Of a DNA stretch of 61,373 nucleotides, positions 40,477-50,314 are shown piece by piece. Positions within the stretch are counted from its first letter, which is position 1. The number at the start of each line of letters is the position of its first letter. The DNA is from Candidatus Poribacteria bacterium. GTDB lineage: Bacteria > Poribacteria > WGA-4E > WGA-3G. The notes beneath the pieces are model-generated. The model did no database searches. It was not told the origin of the DNA and saw only the letters and a list, made by a program, of their open reading frames with translations. The stretch is taken from assembly GCA_028821605.1 (NCBI GenBank), contig JAPPFM010000024.1:1-61373 (forward strand). The letters are read 5' to 3'. Position numbers and translations under genes: made by a program.

Positions 40477-41256
40477 ATGCAGAAAATATCACCAACGCGC
40501 CCTAAGGCTTTTTTGATTGACATGGATGGAACGCTCTATTTTAAAGGCGAACCTTGCCCCGGCGCAATCGAAACTGTCAACTACCTACGTCAGGAGAAAT
40601 ATCAACTCCGGTTTTTGACGAATACAACTGCTAAAACCCCGAAGATGCTTCACGCGCAGATGCAAGCACTCGGTTTCGATATCTACGAAGATGAGATATT
40701 CAATGCAACTTACGCCTGTCTCCAATACTTACGCTCGCGGCCTCGGGCAAGTTGCCACTTCATGGTCGATGATGCCGTCAAAGCGTTTTTCACAGAGATA
40801 CCCGTAGATGACGATGCTCCCGATTTTGTCGTTGTCGGAGACTACGGCGAAGGGTTTGATTTTCACGCTTTAAATCATGCCTTTCGTTTATTGATGAACG
40901 GTGCTGAACTCATAGCGTTGCAGAAGAATCTCTATTGGTTTTCTGCTGAAGGCATGTTCTTGGATTGCGGCGCATTCGTAACACTTCTGGAGGCAGCCGC
41001 AGACAAAACCGCTACGGTCATGGGCAAACCGAGTGAGACGTTTTTCAAAATCGCGCTTGAGAGTCTTCAACTTTCCGCAAGTGAAGCAGTTGTGGTAGGC
41101 GACGACATCACTTCCGACATCGTTGGGGCGCAAACAACGGGGATGCGGAGTATCTTGGTTAAAACTGGAAAGTTTAAACCCAGTCAATTGGAAAACCCTG
41201 TTGTGAAACCGACATGGGTGCTTAATAGCATTGCAGAATTACCCAATATGTTCTAG
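40477..41256 (+). CDS. HAD-IIA family hydrolase (NagD/HDHD2-like)
   Basis: A 259-residue protein starting 15 bases after the upstream gene. AFLIDMDGTLYFKGEPCPGA holds motif I DxDGT, LRFLTNTTAKTPKML motif II, MGKPSETFFKIALESLQLSA with the motif III Lys, and AVVVGDDITSDIVGAQTTGM motif IV. The C2-type cap lies between motifs II and III. Such enzymes dephosphorylate sugars or nucleotides. Confidence 0.85.
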   Translation: MQKISPTRPKAFLIDMDGTLYFKGEPCPGAIETVNYLRQEKYQLRFLTNTTAKTPKMLHAQMQALGFDIYEDEIFNATYACLQYLRSRPRASCHFMVDDAVKAFFTEIPVDDDAPDFVVVGDYGEGFDFHALNHAFRLLMNGAELIALQKNLYWFSAEGMFLDCGAFVTLLEAAADKTATVMGKPSETFFKIALESLQLSASEAVVVGDDITSDIVGAQTTGMRSILVKTGKFKPSQLENPVVKPTWVLNSIAELPNMF

Positions 41257-41303
41257 ACAACATTTCTTTCTACTTTTCGATAGAAGCGTCGGAGGCAACA
41301 CTT

Positions 41304-42344
41304 ATGACGAATCAAATTACGCAACTCGGTGTCGTTGGGTGTGGATGGGCAGGGTGTCGTGCCATTGAGGCTGCGAATGCGACCTCTCGACTGAACGTTA
41401 TCGCGATTGCAGAGCGCGACGCAACCCGTCGCGCGCAGGCTGGCGATGATAATGCCGTGTCACATCGCTACGCTGACTATCGCGATCTCCTTGACAATTC
41501 TGCTGTTGAAGCCGTTTACCTCGCGACTTCTCCTGATGGTCGATTGCAGCAAGTCTTGGATACGCTCAGTGCCGGTAAGCACGTCTTGGTACAAAAGCCG
41601 CATGCCATCCGTGCGCCTGAAATTTTAGAGATGGAGGCGGCGGCACAAGCAGCCGAGAAAACGCTCCAATTCTGCTACTTTATGCGCCACTTTCCGAACA
41701 ATCGAAAGATTCGGCGCGCCGTGCTGAACGGTGCAATCGGGGACCTCTATCACGCCCGCGTCTTTGGGAAATACAATTTCATCCCTGACTTTGATGAGAA
41801 CAGTCGCTGGTTGCATGTCTATGGACAGAAGGGTGGTTCGTTAGGGCAGCACTACTCACACGAACTCAATCTGACGTGGTGGTGGATGGGGTGTCCGAAA
41901 CCGGAGTGGGCGTTTGCTGCGAAGCACGTCCTTTACCCGCAATATGACGGCCCCGAAGGCGCGGCGGAGGACTATTTCACCGGTCTGCTCGGCTGCGAAG
42001 GTGGGAAAACAATTCAGATTGACTGCTCTCGGATGAGTCACTCGGATTCCGGGAGTGTTGTGGAACTTTACGGTACGACCGGGGCAATTACAAACGGCGG
42101 CATATCGCGTTTCAAAGACGGTGAGTTTATCCGGGAAGCAATTGATGAACCGCTTGAGATTGATCACGGTGAGCTGCCTGAAGAGGTACATGTCTTCTAC
42201 TATGAACTCAACCACTTCGGCATGGCGATCGCGGGTGAGGTGGCACCTGATGTCGCTGCGCCAGATGCCTATACTTTTATGCAAATCTTAGATGCACTTT
42301 ACGACAGTGCGAAGAACGGTGAGAAAGTCCACATCTCCTCGTAG
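41304..42344 (+). CDS. Gfo/Idh/MocA family oxidoreductase
   Basis: A 346-residue protein. GVVGCGWAGCRAIEAANA is the Rossmann GxGxxG, and HVLVQKPHAIRAPEILEMEA contains the QKP version of the E-K-P signature. HYSHELNLTWWWMG and YEL-N-HFGMAIAGE-type C-terminal features fit the family. It is not closely related to the five tandem copies at 49170 to 55004. GGAGGCAACACTT precedes the ATG. Confidence 0.85.
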   Translation: MTNQITQLGVVGCGWAGCRAIEAANATSRLNVIAIAERDATRRAQAGDDNAVSHRYADYRDLLDNSAVEAVYLATSPDGRLQQVLDTLSAGKHVLVQKPHAIRAPEILEMEAAAQAAEKTLQFCYFMRHFPNNRKIRRAVLNGAIGDLYHARVFGKYNFIPDFDENSRWLHVYGQKGGSLGQHYSHELNLTWWWMGCPKPEWAFAAKHVLYPQYDGPEGAAEDYFTGLLGCEGGKTIQIDCSRMSHSDSGSVVELYGTTGAITNGGISRFKDGEFIREAIDEPLEIDHGELPEEVHVFYYELNHFGMAIAGEVAPDVAAPDAYTFMQILDALYDSAKNGEKVHISS

Positions 42345-42513
42345 CGAAAATAGCAACAAGGACATAAGACCGAGATTGTTTCACTACCTCTGCTTGCTGA
42401 CTTTGTCGAGCAATTTTTTGAGATAGTTTGGCAGGCCAAGTTGCCTATCATATTGATTAAAAAACTATCCGCACAAATTTCTGCTGCCATAATGAATCCC
42501 CAGTTTTTTCTAC

Positions 42514-43488
42514 TTATTCATAGACCCGTGATTCCACCACACGTAAATCTATCAAATCAAACCATTCTGATAGTAACGCATACAGCAACGGATCTTCCTG
42601 AAGAACCAAATCATGATACACAGGCTCTCTCACTATCCGGTAAAACCAATCCGTTGCAGCCTGCGCCCAGTATTCAGAGGAGTTGTACGTTCTGGTGGCG
42701 GTAAAACTATTGTTTTCTCGCGCAGTATCGTACGCGGCTTTGAGCCGATCATCGAAAGTCGGGTCCAACAACTCAATCGCAAAATGGATAGCATGCGCAA
42801 ACTCGTGCGAAAAGAAATGGTATATCCAGATATCGTTTGAAGATTCAGCATTCCCGACATACGCCCAGGCGTAATTGGTCCCTGCTTCCCCTCCGTACGG
42901 AGCCGTATTATAGTTAACTGTACCGAGGCCGCGATGCTTTTCAGGAATCGATGTGGGAGACATATCTCTCTCTACAAGTATCATACGGAACTTACGACTC
43001 GGTGTATAACGTCTGGTAACATCGTGTATACCGTCGTGCCGCGTCGCACCTGGGCGGTATTCACGCGTAGGTGTAAGCAACGCTCGGAGTTCAGGTCTTT
43101 TCCGTGTCATCCCCAAAACGATGTCCCGTGCCGCATAAAAGACACGGTCATCTATGTGACTATGGCCCATGATCGCAACACCCCCGGCAGAGATGTACTT
43201 CCCATAGTATGCTTCCTGCTCATGCCGTAGACATATCCTGTTGATCTGATGATCTATAACCCCACCATGAACATCTCTATCCATATAATCTTTGAGTTCC
43301 GCCTTGAGCGTGTCCGCATCCGCACCCCAGAGAATTTCTTGGATGTCTTCAGGCACAGGTCCAACATCAACGAGCGGCGAAGGTCCGCTTGGCACAAGCC
43401 CCTCGAGCAACACACCTTCATCGCCACACCCCCAAGCAAAACACAGAAAGAGTATGAGAATTAGAAACGATTGTATCTTCATGTTCAT
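42514..43488 (-). CDS. Lipoprotein metallopeptidase (HExxH)
   Basis: The ATG at 43488 follows AGGAGGACCTCAA; the upstream ATG would include the ribosome-binding site. The 324-residue product has a lipobox AWGC (Cys21). YHFFSHEFAHAIHFAIELLD places HEFAH at 228 to 232, and SSEYWAQAATDWFY offers Glu272 as a third zinc ligand. The 40-residue spacing is compatible with gluzincins. No named family was recognised. The protein would sit in the cell envelope. Confidence 0.65.
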   Translation of the reverse strand: MNMKIQSFLILILFLCFAWGCGDEGVLLEGLVPSGPSPLVDVGPVPEDIQEILWGADADTLKAELKDYMDRDVHGGVIDHQINRICLRHEQEAYYGKYISAGGVAIMGHSHIDDRVFYAARDIVLGMTRKRPELRALLTPTREYRPGATRHDGIHDVTRRYTPSRKFRMILVERDMSPTSIPEKHRGLGTVNYNTAPYGGEAGTNYAWAYVGNAESSNDIWIYHFFSHEFAHAIHFAIELLDPTFDDRLKAAYDTARENNSFTATRTYNSSEYWAQAATDWFYRIVREPVYHDLVLQEDPLLYALLSEWFDLIDLRVVESRVYE

Positions 43489-43505
43489 TTGAGGTCCTCC
43501 TATCA

Positions 43506-44111
43506 TTAATTACCGCTATCGCCGCCACTCTTGCCACTACCATAGATACTGAAACTAAAATCTATCGAATCATCCGGCCTCCCGGACATCGCCACGATCG
43601 GGAAAATAGACGGCTTTATCATAGATGATGAATGCACCGCGGCCGTCGTTCGCGATGCTTGGATTCCAGAAACTATTAAGACTGTGGAAGCTAAAGCTGT
43701 TTCTGCGATTTCCTGTGGTGTTTGTGGCGCGGTCGGCATTGGAGTTGATTTGCCATCTGTTGCGGGATACAGAGAGACATCCCATAAGAGAATAGTGCCG
43801 TCCGAACCTCCACTTGCGAGTGTGTTTCCATCGGAACTGAACGAGACGCTTAAGACCCTACTTGTATGCTCCGTGAGTAAGGCTAATTCTTTGCCTGTCC
43901 GTGCATCATAGAACTAAACGCCGATCAAGCTTGCCACTGCTAAACGACTGCCATCGCGGGAATACGCAATATCGGTTATACTGCCTTTACCCAGACGTGC
44001 TGTAGCACCTTCGGGGAGACTCCATCGGGTGTAATTTTGGGCAAGCCCACTCGGCAAGAACAGGGCCAAGATTAAGAATAAGCAGCTGAGCAATAGGTGT
44101 TTTGTTTTCAT
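43506..44111 (-). pseudogene. Broken WD40-repeat secreted protein
   Basis: The gene starts at 44111 with a signal peptide (MKTKHLLLSCLFLILALFLP) and reads SITDIAYSRDGSRLAVASLI, then GV, then TAG (43916 to 43914). In the same frame it resumes with FYDARTGKELALLTEHTSRV and SVSFSSDGNTLASGGSDGTI followed by LLWD, plain WD40 sequence. The context GV-W-FYDARTG implies a Trp codon changed to TAG. Further on, another frame (43785 to 43570) contains ANDGRGAFIIYDKAVYFPDR, suggesting a frameshift as well. The protein is also much shorter than usual WD40 proteins. Confidence 0.75.
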
Positions 44112-44182
44112 TATATCCATCCGTTTTTTATTTTTAGATTGGTAGTACGTCCCTTCTTCAGAAGCAAAAATCAAAAAAGTTA

Positions 44183-45031
44183 TTAAACTGGAAGAGCACC
44201 ATTGTGTTGAAGGTCGTCACAAATCAATCTATAACACTCATCCACAAAGTTGCCCGTTTCGTCATAAACATTCTGGCAAAAAGCAATCATTTCAGTATTA
44301 GCAGGAGTTGTGTTAGTAGGGAAGAAGGAATTGTGGAAATGCAATTTAGGGGCTGAGGCAGAACCTGATAACGAAATTGCAGAGAAGGAGACCACGACAC
44401 CGTCTATGTCATCATGTGTTAATTGGTTCCTAATTTCCTTCGCAATATTGAAAACGGAACCTGTTTTGTCAGGCGTTCCGCTCTGGTCTACGGCGTGAAA
44501 GGCGCGTAAATGGGAAATCAAGTTCCCTTTCGGCAATTTATTGTCCAATGCTTGGCGTATGTAAGAAGGTCGCTCATCAGAAGGTTTTAAATCATAAACT
44601 ATCTTGATGGTTTCTGCTACATAGTCTTCTAAACTAACGAGGTTAGAAAAGAAACCATTCAAAACAATTAGAACGATCAACGCTAAGTTTTCAAACAGCC
44701 CAGTAGGGTCATCATTATCCAACAGGTTGATTTGAACATGGAAATCGTTATCTGTAAAGTTGACAAACGATTTTGACGCGGACGACCATTCTAATTTTAA
44801 TTCTGTTAGTGAAAGGTTTTGGATTCTCAGATAAAAATCGGAGTCCATGTTTTGAATCGCGTTAAAATAAAATCTTGCAGCATTGAACCGCTGTCGGATG
44901 ATTTGAATAAGTTTCTCAATACTTGATTTCGCCTCTTGAGCAGTTAACCCTACGGAGTCTTGGATTTTCCGGTTTGTAGCTAGAACCTCAATTTCCTGAA
45001 GGAGGCTGGCTTCATGAGTCAGGTTTACCAT
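44183..45031 (-). CDS. HEPN-like protein, partner of the STAND NTPase
   Basis: A 282-residue, mostly helical protein. FNIAKEIRNQLTHDDIDGVV contains R201-N-x3-H206, the R-x4-H ribonuclease motif of HEPN domains with the usual Asn after Arg. The upstream part (AKSSIEKLIQIIRQRFNAAR and the long hydrophobic FENLALIVLIVLNGFFSNLV) may form the other helices. Its ATG lies inside the last codons of the 1303-residue gene (7-base overlap), so the two are co-translated. It may be a toxic RNase or a signalling partner. The helical family could also be a non-catalytic Cthe_2314-like HEPN. Confidence 0.55.
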   Translation of the reverse strand: MVNLTHEASLLQEIEVLATNRKIQDSVGLTAQEAKSSIEKLIQIIRQRFNAARFYFNAIQNMDSDFYLRIQNLSLTELKLEWSSASKSFVNFTDNDFHVQINLLDNDDPTGLFENLALIVLIVLNGFFSNLVSLEDYVAETIKIVYDLKPSDERPSYIRQALDNKLPKGNLISHLRAFHAVDQSGTPDKTGSVFNIAKEIRNQLTHDDIDGVVVSFSAISLSGSASAPKLHFHNSFFPTNTTPANTEMIAFCQNVYDETGNFVDECYRLICDDLQHNGALPV

Positions 45032-48000
45032 TCTTCCCCTTCAAGATATTCTTCATCTTCCTGCGTCAGCCACTCAATTTCCTGCTGTGTTATGTCTATA
45101 TGACGTTCAGCAAACCGCTTAACAATCGGTGAATCAGTTCTGTCGCGCCACGCCTTGAGGTCGTTGATGCGTTTCACAAGATGTGGTGCTGGTTCACCCA
45201 GGCTCCTCGCGGAGACCCCCAAAGAAAGTGCAGCAGTGATTCCACCTTGCACCTGTTCGTCGCCCTTGCTTTTTATGACAAGCGACTCCATAAGAAAATA
45301 AAAGACAGTGTCTGCGTCGAATCCTCTCATTAGATAAGCAGCTTCCCTCATCAGTTCTAAATCTTCTGAGTCTATCCATTCTTCAAGGAGTTTTCGCATT
45401 GGCGGATTAATTTTGACTTTGCTGCTACGCGGATCATCGCCACCGACCATAGATGTGAGCAATCTAGGTGCTTCAAATCTCAAGAGGTTTGAGGAGGTAC
45501 GAACCCAATCTCTCACGCGTTTCAAAGCTGCCAATGCTTTTTGATCATTCCAGTCCACATCCTCAAACAGATAGTGTGGTCGATGTGGAACAGCGTCGTA
45601 TTTAAACAACTCAGTATCATATTCAAATTTTTCAGAACGGTTAGATGCCTCCGCTTTGTAAGTAATGCGCTTTTCAAAAAATGTAATAACCCAGATTGGA
45701 TTATATCTAAAGATAGCGCGGAGTACTTGTTCAGCGTCATAATCAATGTGTTCTAAATGCACACAATTAAGCATCACCTGCTTGTATTTTTCCAAGGGCG
45801 GTTGTGAAATAAGTTCTTTGCTACCAAGTGCATGGATAACTTGCCTCATAACCCGAGACGATCCATCACTTGATAACCTTACCAAAATCTTAAGAACAGT
45901 GTTCACATCTACATCATAGAAATTCGGAAGGCTTTCGGCTACATATAGTCGCAGTTGCGAGTCTGGCGTTTCAGACAACTGATCTAAAATGGACAGATCT
46001 TTTTTTTCAATGCAGCCAACTGTTTTACTTCTCCAAAAATAACTCCCCGCAACGATGCGTTTGGCAAAGATGGTGTTCTGACCCAAGAGACGCTGAGTTG
46101 CCTCGCTCCCTTTATCTTTGCTGACGTAGCGAATGCCGCTGAGCAATCCAGAGGCACATTCCTCTGTCTGCCAAGCAAGGATATAGTCTAATAGATCAGA
46201 ACCGTAAGAGGGGTCGAGTTCACCGATAGATTGCAGCAGCGATGTTGCGGTTCCCGGATTCCACCCTTTTTCTGCCCAGATGCTGTCTCTATTACCGCGA
46301 TACTCCTTGTCTCTTTCAGCAATCTGTATACATTCTTGCATTAGGTTTGAGAGTTGTGCCGGTTTGTATTTCTTAATATACTTTTCCAAAAACACTTGCG
46401 TTTGCTCATCACTCTCCCTCATTTTCCAGTTTTGGAATTTTCCAGTAAATTGACGATGGAAAAGATACCTTTCATAGTTCTCATGTTCTCCGAATGTCGC
46501 GAGCAATTCTGCTGCCTTCTTTTTCGGAAAACCTTCTAAATAGGTATTCTCTGCATATCCGTGCAGACACCGATCTATCGCGTTCAGAATAGTAAAATCG
46601 GTCTCTTTTGATATTTGATAGGTTAATATATTGAAGAACCGCGCCTGCTCTTCTTGTAAAAGACCCTGTTCCTCTTCTGAAATTCCCTGTCGAAATGGGC
46701 TCTCCAAAGGATTTATCGCCCGACTGATAGAGCCTATTGCTTCCGTTTTGACGATACTATGTTGAGACGTTTTCAAGCAATGCTCAATTAGATCAATCGC
46801 CTTCGCCCTGAGGCGGGTTAATTCAGGTGTATATGTTAAATGGTGCCAACCAAACTTCAAAGAACCACCTTCACTGACAGTTTCACTGAAGTCCAGCACC
46901 AGAAGTGAGTCGAGGGCGTTGAGTAGAGCCATGCTCAGTTGCGGTTTATCTTCCGTTTTCCATACCTCAAACACTTCAAGCACTTTAGTTTGAAATACAC
47001 CGGGTTTGCTCGTTTGGAAGCCTGCCATCCTTTTCAATAATTCTTGCGGTGAGTCATAATTGGGGAGCTCCAAATCATTCATTAGGAGAAGTTTTCGGAC
47101 TGTTTCCAGCGTCTTTATAAATCCAGAGAGTGTATTGACAGTTTTCTGTGTTTCTTTGGCAATTTTCTTCACCACGTCCTGATGGGTCCGTGTGGATGTC
47201 CACGCTGTATAGTGCTCCATCGAGTCTTCTTTAGGGGCATCCAAAATAATATTGAAAATATCAATTGCATCATCCGGACGAAAGTAACTGACCCCTTCCA
47301 TCTGTTCCAGAATATCCATCCGAACAAAGTTATCACCTTCCTGGGCCCGAGTTTTAAGTGAGGCGACGTGTTCATCAAGAAGGCTTTTTTCACCAACAAT
47401 GTTCTCCACGCGAGCGAGATTGATGACCACCTTAATAGGAAGAAGTGGTAAAAATTCTTTCAACAGGTTTTTGTGAAAAGAAGACCTTCTCCCGTTGGAA
47501 AGGAAACATACTTTCCGTAAAATATAGTCACTAAGTGCATCAGGAAAGACTCGCTGTTTCGCCCCGTACTGAAAAAGTAAACCATCGGTTTTCAGATCAT
47601 CGCGATACTGCTCTACCTCATAAGGTTCCACTTTGAGAATCTCTGCCAATTTATCGCGTATTTGGTTATTTTCTATGTCAATCGGTGTAATCCCGCTAAG
47701 CCACTCAAGCAATTTCCGCCGCCGCTCGCTGGATTCTGGATATTTTTTAAAGTTGTCGTTTAGGTAGGATTCAAAGGTAAGTTCGATTAATTTATCTTTT
47801 GTTAAGTCCTTTAGCGGACCAATGTCTTCATTAACCAAATCTATCACCATGACAGCGATTAACGGTGTGTCCCGCGCGAGCTTCGCCAATCCAGTCAACA
47901 TAGTATTGTCGGGAATTCGCGTATAGGTGTGGATAAATTCCTTCGTTCTTTCCAGAGAGAGTTTCCCAATTTCAAGTTCATTAACCGCATTATCTGGTAA

Positions 48001-48936
48001 GGCAGCTCGGAAACTACCCTCTAAAAACGCTTTGAATGGCTTCCGCGTTATGAGCACTGCTTTGGATTCACCGTATCCGAGACTATTCAGGAGTATTCTG
48101 ATACCGCCGAGGTTGTCAATAAAGTCATGTGCATCATCTACAAAAAAGATGTACGGACGATTGGGCGGAATGTCTGCTAAGGCACTTTCAAAACTATCGC
48201 CAGCCATCTGAACAAAGAGTGGCTCATAATCCCTATGATCGCGTTCGATTACCTTTGCAAATTCAATAGCGAGTTTGGTTTTTCCAATGCCACCGCTGCC
48301 GTATACCATGAGCAGCCTTTTTTCTCGGTCTTGAACAAAGGTTTGAAATTGACCAATCTCATTCTCTCGTCCGAAGGTATCATAGTCGTATCTCAAAAGT
48401 TGATGTTTACGTGCAATTTGATCTCGGAACATGTCCTGCCAAGAAAGGAACACTGGTAAGTGGGGATCTCGGAATGAATTTAAGAGATAAGGAAACTCGT
48501 CGGTCATCGTGATGAGGTCTTCTGCGTCCCAACATGTCAAAGAAAAGGTATAGCCCTTCTCATTTTTAGCGTCCTCAATTTTACGCTTGTTTCCTGCAGT
48601 AAGCAAGGTGCTGGTCATGAGAACGTAGTGATCACACTGCAACGCATCGGCTTTATCAAGTTCACCCTTTTTACGCTTGCCACCGATTACCGTTGAAAGG
48701 AAATTTCTACGCGCCTGCTGGGTTGTATACCTTGTTGGGTCAAAGAATTTGTACTGGAAGATCCAGGGACCCTCTTTTTCCTTATAAGGCCCGGTATAGT
48801 CCGCGTCAATTCCACCATCGCGTCCTGGCGCGTCGTACACTTTAATGAAGGGAGATACCTCTTTTTTCAAAAATAGATTGCAAAAGCGATTGAAGTCTTC
48901 CTCTGATTTTATGTAGTCTGACAATACTTTTTTCAT
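45025..48936 (-). CDS. Avs-like STAND NTPase with N-terminal Mrr-type nuclease
   Basis: A 1303-residue protein. Residues 1 to about 160 resemble a restriction-type PD-(D/E)xK domain: PGRDGGIDADYTG (Asp44) and WIFQYKFF (Gln61, Lys63) give the G-G-I-D ... Q-x-K signature of Mrr-like nucleases. Residues about 185 to 480 are a STAND/AAA-type NTPase with Walker A YGSGGIGKT (212 to 220), Walker B YIFFVDDAHDF (262 to 272) and a sensor-like AVLITRK. The last 800 residues are helical and repeat-like (for example SRVMRQVIHALGSKELIS), probably the target-sensing part. This architecture matches antiviral STAND (Avs) proteins. AAGGT lies upstream of the ATG. Confidence 0.75.
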   Translation of the reverse strand: MKKVLSDYIKSEEDFNRFCNLFLKKEVSPFIKVYDAPGRDGGIDADYTGPYKEKEGPWIFQYKFFDPTRYTTQQARRNFLSTVIGGKRKKGELDKADALQCDHYVLMTSTLLTAGNKRKIEDAKNEKGYTFSLTCWDAEDLITMTDEFPYLLNSFRDPHLPVFLSWQDMFRDQIARKHQLLRYDYDTFGRENEIGQFQTFVQDREKRLLMVYGSGGIGKTKLAIEFAKVIERDHRDYEPLFVQMAGDSFESALADIPPNRPYIFFVDDAHDFIDNLGGIRILLNSLGYGESKAVLITRKPFKAFLEGSFRAALPDNAVNELEIGKLSLERTKEFIHTYTRIPDNTMLTGLAKLARDTPLIAVMVIDLVNEDIGPLKDLTKDKLIELTFESYLNDNFKKYPESSERRRKLLEWLSGITPIDIENNQIRDKLAEILKVEPYEVEQYRDDLKTDGLLFQYGAKQRVFPDALSDYILRKVCFLSNGRRSSFHKNLLKEFLPLLPIKVVINLARVENIVGEKSLLDEHVASLKTRAQEGDNFVRMDILEQMEGVSYFRPDDAIDIFNIILDAPKEDSMEHYTAWTSTRTHQDVVKKIAKETQKTVNTLSGFIKTLETVRKLLLMNDLELPNYDSPQELLKRMAGFQTSKPGVFQTKVLEVFEVWKTEDKPQLSMALLNALDSLLVLDFSETVSEGGSLKFGWHHLTYTPELTRLRAKAIDLIEHCLKTSQHSIVKTEAIGSISRAINPLESPFRQGISEEEQGLLQEEQARFFNILTYQISKETDFTILNAIDRCLHGYAENTYLEGFPKKKAAELLATFGEHENYERYLFHRQFTGKFQNWKMRESDEQTQVFLEKYIKKYKPAQLSNLMQECIQIAERDKEYRGNRDSIWAEKGWNPGTATSLLQSIGELDPSYGSDLLDYILAWQTEECASGLLSGIRYVSKDKGSEATQRLLGQNTIFAKRIVAGSYFWRSKTVGCIEKKDLSILDQLSETPDSQLRLYVAESLPNFYDVDVNTVLKILVRLSSDGSSRVMRQVIHALGSKELISQPPLEKYKQVMLNCVHLEHIDYDAEQVLRAIFRYNPIWVITFFEKRITYKAEASNRSEKFEYDTELFKYDAVPHRPHYLFEDVDWNDQKALAALKRVRDWVRTSSNLLRFEAPRLLTSMVGGDDPRSSKVKINPPMRKLLEEWIDSEDLELMREAAYLMRGFDADTVFYFLMESLVIKSKGDEQVQGGITAALSLGVSARSLGEPAPHLVKRINDLKAWRDRTDSPIVKRFAERHIDITQQEIEWLTQEDEEYLEGEEW

Positions 48937-49031
48937 TGTAGTTTACCTTCAATGCTAACAGGAATTACTCGGTGGAATAGACATATCTTCTTGAAAATCG
49001 GTTTGGCGCATCAACAAGACTTCATAACAAC

Positions 49032-49060
49032 ATGTTAACATATTTCAAGACAAAAGTCAA
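49032..49060 (-). promoter_or_regulatory. Promoter of the STAND/HEPN operon
   Basis: TTGACT (49060 to 49055) and TAACAT (49037 to 49032) with a 17-base spacer, about 95 bases before the start codon. Confidence 0.55.
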
Positions 49061-49096
49061 ATCGTTTTGCTAATGAATTTAAGGATTTAATAACCT

Positions 49097-49125
49097 TTGA
49101 CAAAAACACACTCTTCTGATAATCT
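49097..49125 (+). promoter_or_regulatory. Promoter of the Gfo/Idh/MocA array
   Basis: Perfect TTGACA at 49097 to 49102, then 17 bases and a weak TAATCT; TGATAAT overlaps the same place. It is divergent from the promoter of the STAND operon. Confidence 0.5.
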
Positions 49126-49169
49126 AATGGCAAAACTGATGATAGATACCACCAATAGGAGCCGGTTCC

Positions 49170-50213
49170 ATGTACAAAACTGCGATGTTAGGGTGTGGCG
49201 GGCGCGCTCGCGGGCACGCAGATGCGTATCGCTTCGTCAAACGCGGCAAACTCGCCGCCATCTGCGATATGGACGAAGAACGCCTCAACACCTTCGGGGA
49301 TAACTTCGGTATATCTTCGCGTTACACCGACTTAGACGAGATGCTTGAAAAAGAGAAACCGGATGTGCTTCACATCGTCACAAGCCCTGTGATTCCGAGT
49401 AGTGAGGAACGTCTCCGGTATCCGTTGATGAAACAGGCATCCGACCACGGTGTCCCAGCGGCGATTATCGAAAAGCCGGTCGCCATTGAAGGCGAGGATT
49501 GGAAACAGATTGCGGGGTTAGCGGAAGAGACAAAAACGAAATTTGTTGTCAATACACAACTCAATTTCCACCCGAAAAACTTGGCGTTAAAAAGAGATGT
49601 CACCGAAGGACGGATCGGCGAAATTCGGTTTATTGATGCCAGTGCGCGTAGTAGAGCCGCCGAGCAGGGCGGACATGTGCTACAATTGGTGTCCTCCTAC
49701 ATTGATGACGCACATCCGGTAAGGGTTCTTGGACAAATCGCTGGCAGCGAGCATTTAAATTCTGCGGGTGGGCATCCCGGTCCGACACATGCTGCCGCTC
49801 AGGTTTTGTATGAGAACGGTGTCCATGTCTCTATTGCGTTTGGTACGGAGATGGCACAAATGGCATCCGATGACCCGGGTATCTACGGGCACAAACGTGT
49901 GCTTGTTGTCGGGACGAAGGGCTTTGTACATTGGCGTTTCAGCAGTTGGGAACGTTCAACATTGGACGGTGGCTATGAGAGCGGTCCACTGAACTACGGG
50001 GAGCAAGATGTTGTTGCACAGGCTAATTTCACCGAAGCCATCTTTGATTGGTTAGAGGATGAGAATAGTGCGCATCCGACGCATCTCAAGCAATCCCTCG
50101 TTGAGAATAACCTCATCTTAGGGATGTACCACAGCGGGATCACAAACGAGATTATCGAACTCCCATTTGAACCCCCCGATGGGTTAATGGACGCGCTTCG
50201 AGAGAAGTTGTAA
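49170..50213 (+). CDS. Gfo/Idh/MocA oxidoreductase, tandem copy 1
   Basis: A 347-residue protein. MYKTAMLGCGGRARGHADAY holds the nucleotide-binding GxGG, AAICDMDEERL the following acidic step, and PAAIIEKPVAIEGEDWKQIA the E-K-P catalytic signature. VVNTQLNFHPKNLALK and THLKQSLVENNLILGMYHSG follow. TAGGAGCCGG precedes the ATG. It is the most diverged of the five (RGH in the loop, Ala-rich LNSAGGHPGPT segment). Confidence 0.85.
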   Translation: MYKTAMLGCGGRARGHADAYRFVKRGKLAAICDMDEERLNTFGDNFGISSRYTDLDEMLEKEKPDVLHIVTSPVIPSSEERLRYPLMKQASDHGVPAAIIEKPVAIEGEDWKQIAGLAEETKTKFVVNTQLNFHPKNLALKRDVTEGRIGEIRFIDASARSRAAEQGGHVLQLVSSYIDDAHPVRVLGQIAGSEHLNSAGGHPGPTHAAAQVLYENGVHVSIAFGTEMAQMASDDPGIYGHKRVLVVGTKGFVHWRFSSWERSTLDGGYESGPLNYGEQDVVAQANFTEAIFDWLEDENSAHPTHLKQSLVENNLILGMYHSGITNEIIELPFEPPDGLMDALREKL

Positions 50214-50314
50214 TTTAAAATGAATCTATATTGTAGGTAGTGGCTTTAGTCTTTGCCCGCTACGTTTGGTGCGCTGCTGGCGTGCTATTGTTAACATTGA
50301 GAGGAAACGATTTA

